Shown here piece after piece: positions 16,763 through 25,131 of a DNA stretch of 46,423 bases. Positions within the stretch are counted from its first letter, which is position 1. Each line of letters opens with the position of its first letter. The DNA comes from Prevotella sp. (GTDB taxonomy: Bacteria > Bacteroidota > Bacteroidia > Bacteroidales > Bacteroidaceae), in NCBI GenBank assembly GCA_017458125.1, contig JAFTGB010000016.1, positions 1 through 46,423 on the forward strand. Direction: 5' to 3'. The notes under the pieces were generated by a model. The model made no database searches, had not been told where the DNA came from, and saw nothing but the letters and a program-made list of their open reading frames with translations. A program made the position numbers and the translations under genes.

Positions 16763-19726
16763 CTATTCTACGTCCTTTTGTATCTGGTCCACTATCTCCG
16801 ACGGACTCTTGCGTAAATTGTCCACATCAGGGTTTGGGATATTCAGCAACTTGGGGCTGAAGACTATCATCTCCAGCAACAGCAGGGCCACCATGATGCT
16901 CCACAGTATGTAGTGCATGACCGACTCGCCGCATAGCGATCGTATCTGGTTGGCCACATCGTCCAGCATGCCGAACTTCGAGCCTTTGAACTTGAAAGAC
17001 TTCTGCTTGAAGGTATAGTAGAGAGGCTCCAGCAGTGTTGACTTGATGTCGTCTTCCATCACCTCGTTGACCATCTGGTTGTCTTCTTTTGACTCACTGC
17101 GGAAGTCGGTGACATGGCAGACAAGCATATATATTAATGTGATGGCGATGACTGCCGGCACGAACAGAGCAGGGAAGGTATGGTCAGTAAACCGGAGTAT
17201 CGCAAAGGGCAGCCAGGCTGTGAGAGCACCTAACAGTCCGAAGATGCCGGACATCACGAAGCCGAAGCCCCGGAAGTAGGCACGCAAACCTACGATGACT
17301 GCCGTCATGCCTCCCACGGGCACACCGATGGACAGGAACGAATGGCGCAACAGGTAATCGCGACCTGACACTCCGCACAGCAGCAACAACAATACCCACA
17401 GTCCACAAAGGGCGTAGAACGTAATGCGCCACCGGTGCTCCTTGGCCTTGGCACGGTAGTAGCCCTCGCGCACCTGTTTGTACTTCTTAGCCGTCTCCTC
17501 CTTGGCATTGCCGAAACGTTTGTAATACTGCTGGTCCTGGTCTATTTCCCCCAGATTGATCACCCACTCCTCTAACTTTCGCTCGTAGCTATACATTTCG
17601 CTGAAGTCTCTGTTAGGGTCTTCGTGGTAGAATACGGCCATCCATTGGCTTAAGGAGCCACGTTTCAAGGCAGCCAGCAGTTGCGGGCGATAGGCCAGCT
17701 TGTCAAAGTCACTGCCGTCTTTCAGCACCTTGCCGCCTTCCAGCACATAAGCAGGTATCACTCCGAGAATACGACAGAAGCGATAGGCTGCCGTTCGCAA
17801 GTCATAGGCACTCAGCCTTTCGCGGTTCTCTTCACTCTTCAGGTCGAAGCAGGCACGCGCCTGACTAATCTGCTCGAACCAGCCATGCAGCTGCGCGAAA
17901 TAGGAGAAACGGCCGTCAGCACTGGCATAGTCGCTGACCTTTAGGGCAAAATCGCGGTCACTCAAGTCCTGCCACTGTTTCAGCTCCTCGGCCAGCACCT
18001 CGCCTACTTTATAGGGGGTATCAGCCTCACGCAGGTCAAAAGCAGCGTCACGGTTCATGTTGTATAGCACCTTGTATCCCAACGAGCGCGACGGTTTCTT
18101 TCCGGAGGTCATGATACGAAGGGCCTCGCAGGCCATCTTGTCCTCATGGCTATACATCCATGACAGCAGTCGGCCGTCACTGAGACTCATCCACTCATCG
18201 TCCGAACAGTTACCGTAACCGAAAGCGTGTACGATTTCCTGCAGTGTTGCCGACGGCTGCTTGGCCAGGAACGGTATCTCAGAGTCTATCTCGAAGGCCA
18301 GCTTCAATATAGCTATGCGGCTGTCCAATTGGCTTTCTTCCGAGAAATAGCTGCGCAGCCTGTCGACGTCAGCCTTGGAATGGGACTCCAGATAGAGGAA
18401 AAGGGTGTCGTTTGGATTAGTGAGCACCAGTTTGTACTCATCCAGATAGCTCAGCACAGAGATGGCAACGCTGTGTATGTCGTCGCACAAGTTGCCACGA
18501 ATGTCACGGTACGGATAGGTAGGTTCCATGGTGTAGACGGCAGCCATGAGTCCTGCTGACTGGTTGACTGGATAGCGGTTGACGACGATGTCCTTCAGTG
18601 CAGAGCTGAGTTTCACGTTGCCACACTGCTCCAACCACCCGGCCAGTCGTCCGTTATACAGGTAGCTGATGGCCAGGCGCTCGTTCTCTACAAGCAGCGG
18701 TATCAACTCATGTATATTGTCTGCCACGAGGTTACGCTCCGGGTCGACGATGAAACTGCGATATTTCAGTATGGGTGACGAGAGGTCTACCTTGACATCC
18801 TCGCCTAAGAACCACCGCTCCACCTCGTTATATCCCCAACGGGTCTGCGGATTGACGGTGGTCAGTCCCTGGATAATCATTTTCACACGTTCGGGCAACT
18901 CGTTGACGCGGGGCAGCCGTCCCTCGTTCTTCTTGCGCATCATGACGCGCTCGTTTTGGCTCAGCGGGTTCTCGCCCAGCCACAAGGTCAGCAGAGTGAT
19001 GCCTAACGAATAAAAGTCGACGGCAGCCGTTATCTCCACCTCTCCGTCTATCACATCATTATACATCTCCGGTGCGGCATACACTGGCGTGCGTGCCTGT
19101 GTCGTGCGATGCAGCCTCTCGTCATTTTCCATGATGCTGGATATGCCGAAGTCGCCCAGCACCACTTCCTTGTGGTTCGTGTCCCTGAAAAAGAAGTTGC
19201 TGGGTTTGATGTCCTTATGTATGATGTTGTGTTGGTGGCAGAAAGTCAGTGCAGCGGCAGCCTGCAGAGCAATGCGCCGAAACTGGTTGAAGTCTCCGTC
19301 CAGGTCGTAGTTGTTCAGCGAGCCACCCCTCAGATACTCCATCAGTTCGTAGTCACGGTTTTTGCCGTCCATGTAGGTCTTACCGTAATCCTCTATCCTT
19401 ACCACCATCTCCACATTGATGTTCTGGATGATACGCATGAGCGTTTTCTTGATGGTGAAGTTGGGGTAGTATATCTTCAACACCCGCTCACCCTCCTCGC
19501 CTTCGACCAAGAAGACTTGTGCCTCACCCGAGGAGTCGCTCAGGCATTTGATGCTTCTGTATAGTCTGCCTTTCAGGAGGAATTCCGCCCCGCCGTCTGA
19601 CTGGCTCTGCGTAGTGTCGGAAGGACGCAGGGTGACATCTGCTGTGATGTCCTGGGTTCTCGGGGCATTCACGCGGACCGTGGTGTCAGCTGACGGTTGT
19701 GGATTTCTGATGGTATGCTCGTCCAT
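16763..19726 (-). CDS. Membrane-anchored eukaryotic-like Ser/Thr protein kinase
   Basis: 987 residues. The first 50 are threonine-rich (eight Thr) and look unstructured. The kinase domain (about 52-320) has Lys84 (RVLKIYY), the catalytic loop IIHKDIKPSN (Asp172), DFG at 192-194 and YAAPEMY, so it should be active; the Gly-rich loop is degenerate. A long helical region (about 340-780) of unknown fold follows. About four hydrophobic helices come next, starting with ITFYALCGLWVLLLLLCG, and a fifth near the C-terminus. It contains no PASTA or other extracellular sensor domain. It lies 6 bp after the zinc-ribbon gene and 2 bp before the AAA gene, so it is firmly part of the operon. Confidence 0.92.
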   Translation of the reverse strand: MDEHTIRNPQPSADTTVRVNAPRTQDITADVTLRPSDTTQSQSDGGAEFLLKGRLYRSIKCLSDSSGEAQVFLVEGEEGERVLKIYYPNFTIKKTLMRIIQNINVEMVVRIEDYGKTYMDGKNRDYELMEYLRGGSLNNYDLDGDFNQFRRIALQAAAALTFCHQHNIIHKDIKPSNFFFRDTNHKEVVLGDFGISSIMENDERLHRTTQARTPVYAAPEMYNDVIDGEVEITAAVDFYSLGITLLTLWLGENPLSQNERVMMRKKNEGRLPRVNELPERVKMIIQGLTTVNPQTRWGYNEVERWFLGEDVKVDLSSPILKYRSFIVDPERNLVADNIHELIPLLVENERLAISYLYNGRLAGWLEQCGNVKLSSALKDIVVNRYPVNQSAGLMAAVYTMEPTYPYRDIRGNLCDDIHSVAISVLSYLDEYKLVLTNPNDTLFLYLESHSKADVDRLRSYFSEESQLDSRIAILKLAFEIDSEIPFLAKQPSATLQEIVHAFGYGNCSDDEWMSLSDGRLLSWMYSHEDKMACEALRIMTSGKKPSRSLGYKVLYNMNRDAAFDLREADTPYKVGEVLAEELKQWQDLSDRDFALKVSDYASADGRFSYFAQLHGWFEQISQARACFDLKSEENRERLSAYDLRTAAYRFCRILGVIPAYVLEGGKVLKDGSDFDKLAYRPQLLAALKRGSLSQWMAVFYHEDPNRDFSEMYSYERKLEEWVINLGEIDQDQQYYKRFGNAKEETAKKYKQVREGYYRAKAKEHRWRITFYALCGLWVLLLLLCGVSGRDYLLRHSFLSIGVPVGGMTAVIVGLRAYFRGFGFVMSGIFGLLGALTAWLPFAILRFTDHTFPALFVPAVIAITLIYMLVCHVTDFRSESKEDNQMVNEVMEDDIKSTLLEPLYYTFKQKSFKFKGSKFGMLDDVANQIRSLCGESVMHYILWSIMVALLLLEMIVFSPKLLNIPNPDVDNLRKSPSEIVDQIQKDVE

Positions 19727-19732
19727 AATGTC

Positions 19733-20671
19733 TTATTTGTCGTCTTTGATGTCTGTGAGATTGTTCTTGCCCAAGATCACCCACTTGCCGCCCATCTGGG
19801 GCTTGGCGCAGCCACAAGGACTGCTGTGCATGGCGTGCTTGAAGTTGCACACCCAGGCCAGCCGGACTCCTACTGGCTTGCTGGCCATAGCGTAGTTGCG
19901 TGCCTTGGCGGGTGACGGTGTGACAGGGATGGCCAGTTTGTCGAGGATGGCCGAGAGCCGCTTGACTTGTTCGGCTTTCTTCTCCTCCAGCTCGTCTTTG
20001 GTCAGACGCTGTGTCTCTATCTTTGGAATGTCAGGGTCGGCAATGCCTTCGTCCTGGGCTAAAAGGGTCAGCACACGCTCACGCAGCTGTTGGCAGGCCT
20101 GTTCCTTTCTGATGTCACGCTCTGAGTCGTAGGGCAGCGAGTTCTCCAGTTTCGAGTATTCCTGCACCGCCGTCATCAGCTCCTGATAGTCGGGGTTCTG
20201 CTGCAGCTCCTTGACCAACTGGCGCGCCTCCTCGGTCAGTGCCGTGCCGCACTTCTTGCAAAAGGCGAAGTCGTTCAGCGTGTGACATGTGGGACACACC
20301 ACTCCACCACGCGGGCTGCCGCACTCTGGGCAGTATGCCTCGCTACCGTTCAGGCGCGCTCCGCAGTACGAACAGACATCCTTGCGCATGTACTTGTGGC
20401 AGACCTCGCAGAAGTCGGCATCGGGGTCGGCCTCTGCTCCGCAGTGGGGACATGTGGTTTTGCTGATGGGCTGTCCGCACTGAGCACAGAATACGGCCTC
20501 CTGGTCGTTGACGGCTCCACAGAAGGGACAGGCCTTACCAGCTGCTTTCTGCTGTTGCATCAGCATCTGCTCTTGTGGGGCGTCCTGAACAGGGACATAC
20601 TCCATCTGCAACTGTTGTGACCGAACGGTGCGCTGGGTATCAGAGGTGTCGAAATGGTTATCGTTGTTCAT
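19733..20671 (-). CDS. Four-zinc-ribbon adaptor protein, first gene of the signalling operon
   Basis: 312 residues. Four CxxC...CxxC ribbons sit side by side: Cys48/51/62/65, Cys74/77/88/91, Cys100/103/114/117 and Cys126/129/138/141. A charged helical segment (about 145-245, QLVKELQQNPDYQELMTAVQEYSKLE and onward) follows, then a C-terminal module with WVCNFKHAMHSSPCGCAKPQMGGKW that could hold another metal. There are no catalytic motifs and no membrane segments, so it is probably a scaffold or nucleic-acid/protein-binding adaptor. The N-terminus contains threonines (DTSDTQRTVR) that could be phospho-sites. It has its own strong promoter and is followed closely by the kinase gene. Confidence 0.82.
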   Translation of the reverse strand: MNNDNHFDTSDTQRTVRSQQLQMEYVPVQDAPQEQMLMQQQKAAGKACPFCGAVNDQEAVFCAQCGQPISKTTCPHCGAEADPDADFCEVCHKYMRKDVCSYCGARLNGSEAYCPECGSPRGGVVCPTCHTLNDFAFCKKCGTALTEEARQLVKELQQNPDYQELMTAVQEYSKLENSLPYDSERDIRKEQACQQLRERVLTLLAQDEGIADPDIPKIETQRLTKDELEEKKAEQVKRLSAILDKLAIPVTPSPAKARNYAMASKPVGVRLAWVCNFKHAMHSSPCGCAKPQMGGKWVILGKNNLTDIKDDK

Positions 20672-20691
20672 ACTGGTTTTTAATAATGTTG

Positions 20692-20724
20692 CAAAGATAG
20701 TAATTTATTTTGAAACAAAACAAA
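20692..20724 (-). promoter_or_regulatory. Promoter of the zinc-ribbon/kinase operon
   Basis: Minus strand TTTG about 21 bases upstream of TATCTTTG (20692-20699). Another TTTG lies 16 bases upstream. The leader is about 14-20 bases. Confidence 0.65.
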
Positions 20725-20753
20725 AAACCGCCGTAAATTTAGATTTACGACGG
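20712..20753 (-). terminator. Terminator after the M13 peptidase gene
   Basis: Minus strand hairpin with 10-bp arms (20744-20753 and 20728-20737, one C/A mismatch) and a six-base loop, followed by TTTTTTGTTTTG. It overlaps the -33 region of the next operon's promoter, so the two transcription units are packed back to back. Confidence 0.85.
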
Positions 20754-20781
20754 CATTTTTATCGGGTTTTGGATGATTTGT

Positions 20782-22809
20782 TTACCAAAGAGACAGGCGT
20801 TCAGCCTTGGGAATGAACATCTTGTCGCCCTCCTTGACACCAAATGCATCGTACCACATGTCAATATGCGGCAGCGCACCGTTGACGCGCCAGCGTCCCA
20901 GCGAGTGCGGGTCGCTCTTGGTGCGGTTACGTATCTCGGCCTCTGTAATGTTGCCCGCCCACACACCGGCATAGGCGATGAAGAAACGCTGGTCGGCAGT
21001 CAGTCCGTCAATGACGGGCAGTGATTGGCGCTTGGTGGCGTTCTTGTAGGCATACCAGGCCACCTGCAGTCCGCCGTGGTCGGCCAAGTTCTCACCCAAA
21101 GTCAGGCGACCGTTGCCATTCAGGTCTGGCAGCACCTTGATAGCCGAGAAGAAATCAGCATACTTATCAGTGCGTTGTGTAAATTTATTTCCGTCATTCT
21201 CCGTCCACCAGTCATGCATGTTTCCATCCTTGTCGTACTGGCGTCCCTGGTCGTCGAAGCCATGAGTCATCTCGTGACCAATAACAACTCCTATAGCACC
21301 GTAGTTGAACGCGTCGTCAGCTGTTGGGTCGAAGAACGGAACTTGAAGAATACCAGCAGGGAAGCAGATTTCGTTCGTGGTAGGGTTATAGTACGCGTTG
21401 ACCGTCTGCGGAGTCATGTACCAGTCGTCACGGTCTACGGGTTTTCCTGCTGTATGGTCTATGTGCCATGCAGTCCAGAAGCGTGAACACTCCTGCATAT
21501 TCTCATAGTAAGATTTTTTTGCATCAATTTTCAGAGCCGAGATGTCGGTCCAACGGTCAGGATAACCAATCTTGACATAGAACGTATTCAGTTTCAGCAA
21601 GGCATTGACCTTAGTCGAGTCGTCCATCCAGTCCTGAGCGGCAATGCGCTCACCCAAGGCCACGCGAAGGTTTTCGACCAGCGTCTTCATGCGCTCCTTA
21701 GACGAGGCGGGGAAATACTTCTTGACATAGATGCGTCCCAGAGCCTCGCCCATGACGCCCTGCACCTGATTAGTGGAGCGACGCCACAGCGGGTGGTCCT
21801 CCTTACGTCCTGAGAACACCTTGCCGTAGAAGTCGAAGTTCGCAGCACGAACGGCGTCGTTCAGATAGCCTGTAGAGCCGTCGATGATGCCCCACTCCAT
21901 GACGTCGCGGAACTCATCTGCCTTCATCGTGGCAAAGAGTTTGTCGGCTGCCGCCATGAATGCAGGCTGGCCCACTACCATTTGCTGTATGTACTGCGTC
22001 TTAATGCCTTTGGCGTTCATCTGGCGTTCCAGTTGTAGGTGGGGGTACTTCGCGGCAAACTCCTGCAGTGTCATTTTATTGTAGTTGGCTTTCGGGTCAC
22101 GCAGTTCGGTACGCGACTTGGACGCCTTGGCCAGAGCCGTTTCCACTTTCAGAATGTTCCGCATCTTGCGTTCAGCGGCACCCTTCTTGAAGCCGAAGAG
22201 CTGGAACATGCGGACGATGTGCTTTTTATATGCCTCCCGAATCTTTGTCGTAGCCTCGTCGGTCTCCAAGTAGTAGTCTTTCTGTCCTAACGTCAGTCCG
22301 CTCTGGCTGATGTTCAGGATGTTGTCCGTGGCATTCATTTCGTCGGCGCCCATGTAGGCACTGAAGAACTCCTGTTCGCCGTAGGGCATGAGCTCCAGTT
22401 GGAGTGCAAAAAGCTGCTCCTTGCTCTTGGCTGCCTCAAGTCGATTGATCAGGGGCATGACGGGAGCCAGCCCGTCCTTCTCGCGGCGTGCCGAGTCCAT
22501 GGCCAGTTTGTAGAGGTCGCTCAGTTTCTGCTCGACACTGCCCTCCGGGTAGCTGTTTTCCAACAGCTCTTTCAGAATGCCGTTAATACGTTTGTTGTTG
22601 TCCTCGGCCAGACGGTCGAAACTGCCGTAACGCGAATAGGCAGCAGGCAGCGGGTTGGCTTTCATCCAACCGCCGCAGGCATACTCGTAGAAGTCGTCGG
22701 CAGCACGTACACTGGTGTTCAAGTCGTTCAGACTAATGCCTGAACGCAGCTGTGCGGGTGCTGTCGATGCCATCGTTGCTAATGCCATCATTGTCAAAAG
22801 TTTTTTCAT
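20782..22809 (-). CDS. M13-family zinc metallopeptidase (neprilysin/PepO-like)
   Basis: 675 residues. A signal peptide (MKKLLTMMALATMASTAPAQ) indicates export to the periplasm or outer surface. The catalytic zinc site is HEMTH at 512-516 with the third ligand Glu573 in GENLADHGG. NAYYNP (471-476) and the C-terminal WRVNGALPHIDMWYDAF complete the family pattern, including the substrate-carboxylate-binding Arg region. Such enzymes cleave small peptides. The gene begins 24 bp after the ABC-F gene on the same strand and ends at a strong terminator, so the two may share a transcript. Confidence 0.95.
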   Translation of the reverse strand: MKKLLTMMALATMASTAPAQLRSGISLNDLNTSVRAADDFYEYACGGWMKANPLPAAYSRYGSFDRLAEDNNKRINGILKELLENSYPEGSVEQKLSDLYKLAMDSARREKDGLAPVMPLINRLEAAKSKEQLFALQLELMPYGEQEFFSAYMGADEMNATDNILNISQSGLTLGQKDYYLETDEATTKIREAYKKHIVRMFQLFGFKKGAAERKMRNILKVETALAKASKSRTELRDPKANYNKMTLQEFAAKYPHLQLERQMNAKGIKTQYIQQMVVGQPAFMAAADKLFATMKADEFRDVMEWGIIDGSTGYLNDAVRAANFDFYGKVFSGRKEDHPLWRRSTNQVQGVMGEALGRIYVKKYFPASSKERMKTLVENLRVALGERIAAQDWMDDSTKVNALLKLNTFYVKIGYPDRWTDISALKIDAKKSYYENMQECSRFWTAWHIDHTAGKPVDRDDWYMTPQTVNAYYNPTTNEICFPAGILQVPFFDPTADDAFNYGAIGVVIGHEMTHGFDDQGRQYDKDGNMHDWWTENDGNKFTQRTDKYADFFSAIKVLPDLNGNGRLTLGENLADHGGLQVAWYAYKNATKRQSLPVIDGLTADQRFFIAYAGVWAGNITEAEIRNRTKSDPHSLGRWRVNGALPHIDMWYDAFGVKEGDKMFIPKAERLSLW

Positions 22810-22833
22810 CAGTTTATTTTTTAGGGGTTGTTA

Positions 22834-24786
22834 CTATAGCTGCTCCAGCTCTTCGGAGAGACGCTCCCAGCGCTCCACCTCGTCGTCAAGAGCTTTCTTT
22901 GTCGTGGTATATTCCGTTACGAACTCCATGTTCGATGCGTTCTCTGGCTTCATCAGCAGTTCGTCCAGCTCACGCAGGCGTCGCTCCATGTCGCTGATTT
23001 TGCGTTCCGACTCCTCTACGGCTTTCTCTGCCTTGCGCAGACGTTTCTGCTGTTCCTTGTGTTCCTGATAGCTCTGCGCCTTGGGGGCGGGCGCGACAGG
23101 ACTTTCCTCGGAGGAAGCCTGGGCTTTCCGCGGGGTGACGTCCGACTTTCCTCCGTGCAAGGTTCCTAACTGGTTCAGGTCGCTGATCTGACGTGAACGC
23201 AGGAAGTCGTAGATGCCGCCCAGATGTTCCTTGACACGACCGCCGCCGAACTCGTAGACTTTGGTGACGAGACCGTCCAGAAATTCACGGTCGTGGCTTA
23301 CGATGATGGCCGTGCCGTCAAACGTCCGTATGGCCTCCTTGAGCACGTCCTTCGACGCCATATCCAGATGATTGGTAGGCTCGTCCAGTATGAGCAGGTT
23401 GACAGGTTCCAGCAACAGGCGAATCATGGCCAGACGACTGCGTTCGCCTCCGCTGAGCACTTTTACGCGCTTGTCGGACGCCTCGCCTCCGAACATGAAG
23501 GCTCCCAGTATGTCGTTGATGCGCAGACGGATGTCACCCTTGGCTACATTGTCTATGGTCTGGTGTACCGTCAGGGTTTCATCCAATAACTGGGCCTGAT
23601 TCTGTGCAAAGTAGCCTATCTCGACGTTATGACCTATTTTCAGCGTGCCCTCGAAGGGTATCTCGCCCATGATGCATTTGACCAGCGTCGACTTGCCCTC
23701 GCCGTTCTTGCCCACGAAAGCTACCTTCTCGCCACGCTTGATAGTCAGGTTGACGTGCTCGAACACCACATGGGCGTACGTTTTCTTCACCTCGTCGCAG
23801 ATGACCGGATAGTCGCCGCTTCTGAGGCATGGCGGAAACTTCAGGTGCATGGCCGAGTTGTCCACCTCGTCGACTTCGATGGGCACCATCTTCTCTAACT
23901 GTTTGATTTTCTGCTGCACCTGAACGGCCTTCGTGGCCTGATAGCGGAAGCGTTCGATGAAGGCTCGCATGTCCTGCATCTCCTTCTGCTGGTTCTCCCA
24001 GGCTCGCAACTGCTGCTCGCGGCGCTCACGACGCAAGACGACGTACTCGTTGTACTTCACCTTGTAGTCCACTATCTGGCCGCAACTGATTTCCAGTGTG
24101 CGGTTCGACACATTATTGATAAACGCGCGGTCGTGACTCACCAGGACTACAGCACTCGACGACTGTGCCAGGAACTGCTCCAACCATTGTATCGACTCAA
24201 TGTCCAAGTGGTTCGTAGGCTCGTCCAACAGCAGCACGTCAGGCTTGCCCAGCAGGATTTTGGCCAGCTCGATACGCATGCGCCAACCGCCGCTGAACTC
24301 CGACGTGGGCCGTTCCAAGTCGGTACGGCTGAAGCCAAGACCGGTGAGCGTACGCTCCAGGTCGGCCTCGAAACCGTCAGCCCCCATCATCATGTACCGT
24401 TCATGTTCCTGTGTGAAGCGTTCTACCAGTGCCATATACTCGCTGCTCTCGTAGTCGGTGCGCTCGCTCAGCTGACGGTTCATGGCATCAATGTGTTCCT
24501 TCATCCGCGTCACGTCGGCAAATGCTTTCATAGCCTCCTGACGCACCGTCGTGTCGTCGGCCAGCACCATAACCTGCGGCAGATAGCCTATGGTGGTGTC
24601 TGTAGGTACGTTCACGGTACCCGCCGTGGGCTGCTGTTGTCCGCACAGTATCTTGAGCAGCGTGGACTTGCCCGCCCCGTTTTTGCCCACCAGGGCTAGG
24701 CGGTCGCGGTCGTTCACTACGAAGCTGGCTCCTGTAAACAGCGGTTTTACGCCAAACTCCACGCGCAATCCTTCGACTGATATCAT
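22834..24786 (-). CDS. ABC-F family ATPase
   Basis: 650 residues with two ABC domains and no membrane segments, typical of ABC-F proteins that act on the ribosome. Domain 1 has GKNGAGKST (about 34-42), SGGWRMRIELAK and LLLDEPTNHLDI. Domain 2 has GKNGEGKST, SGGERSRLAMIRLL and LLILDEPTNHLDM. A basic linker lies between them, and a C-terminal coiled coil (about 560-650, Glu/Lys/Arg rich) resembles Uup/YdiF-type members. Which ABC-F subgroup it is, and whether it protects from antibiotics or is a housekeeping factor, cannot be told. It has its own consensus promoter. Confidence 0.93.
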   Translation of the reverse strand: MISVEGLRVEFGVKPLFTGASFVVNDRDRLALVGKNGAGKSTLLKILCGQQQPTAGTVNVPTDTTIGYLPQVMVLADDTTVRQEAMKAFADVTRMKEHIDAMNRQLSERTDYESSEYMALVERFTQEHERYMMMGADGFEADLERTLTGLGFSRTDLERPTSEFSGGWRMRIELAKILLGKPDVLLLDEPTNHLDIESIQWLEQFLAQSSSAVVLVSHDRAFINNVSNRTLEISCGQIVDYKVKYNEYVVLRRERREQQLRAWENQQKEMQDMRAFIERFRYQATKAVQVQQKIKQLEKMVPIEVDEVDNSAMHLKFPPCLRSGDYPVICDEVKKTYAHVVFEHVNLTIKRGEKVAFVGKNGEGKSTLVKCIMGEIPFEGTLKIGHNVEIGYFAQNQAQLLDETLTVHQTIDNVAKGDIRLRINDILGAFMFGGEASDKRVKVLSGGERSRLAMIRLLLEPVNLLILDEPTNHLDMASKDVLKEAIRTFDGTAIIVSHDREFLDGLVTKVYEFGGGRVKEHLGGIYDFLRSRQISDLNQLGTLHGGKSDVTPRKAQASSEESPVAPAPKAQSYQEHKEQQKRLRKAEKAVEESERKISDMERRLRELDELLMKPENASNMEFVTEYTTTKKALDDEVERWERLSEELEQL

Positions 24787-24813
24787 CTCTGTCTTTTATT
24801 GGTTTGTAGAGTG

Positions 24814-24844
24814 CAAAGGTAATGCTTTCCGTCTGAAGTGCAAA
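24814..24844 (-). promoter_or_regulatory. Promoter of the ABC-F gene
   Basis: Minus strand TTTG (24841-24844), 19 bases, then TACCTTTG (24814-24821): a textbook Bacteroidetes promoter. Confidence 0.8.
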
Positions 24845-24927
24845 ATAAATTAATATTTATTACAGGTTGTCGGCTCCTTAAATACAGTAAAATCATGCGT
24901 TTCTAACCATTTGATAGCCATGGCGTT

Positions 24928-25125
24928 GAAATTTTATGCCTGACGGCACCGAATTTTATGCCCCGCGGTACCAAAAAGTATCATCCGTTGTGGTAAATCG
25001 GCTAATCAAATTTGGCAGCGTCGGCAATCAAATTCGCTACCGTCGCTGATACTTTTTACCACCGTCGCTGATATTATTTGATGGCGACGCTGATATTTTC
25101 GACAAGCGCCGATGAAAAGAGAGTG
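24928..25125. repeat. Degenerate 22-bp tandem array, locus 2 (8-9 units)
   Basis: The gap between the ABC-F promoter and the glycosyltransferase stop is filled by units of exactly 22 bp starting at 24928, 24950, 24972, 24994, 25016, 25038, 25060, 25082 and, weakly, 25104. Neighbouring units are most alike: units 1-2 share AATTTTATGCC, 4-5 share AATCAAATT, and 6-8 share CGTCGCTGATA or CGACGCTGATA. Read on the minus strand, units 6-7 give CAGCGAC, TGGTAAA and GTATCAGC, as at locus 1 (82-125). There is no open reading frame of interest and no long hairpin with a T run. The remaining 24845-24927 stretch holds nothing I can name. Confidence 0.7.
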
Positions 25126-25131
25126 ATTTTT

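Noticed and set aside
24928-25125. CRISPR array
   Set aside because: The 22-bp units are degenerate, contiguous and lack alternating conserved repeats and unique spacers; no cas genes are present in the window.
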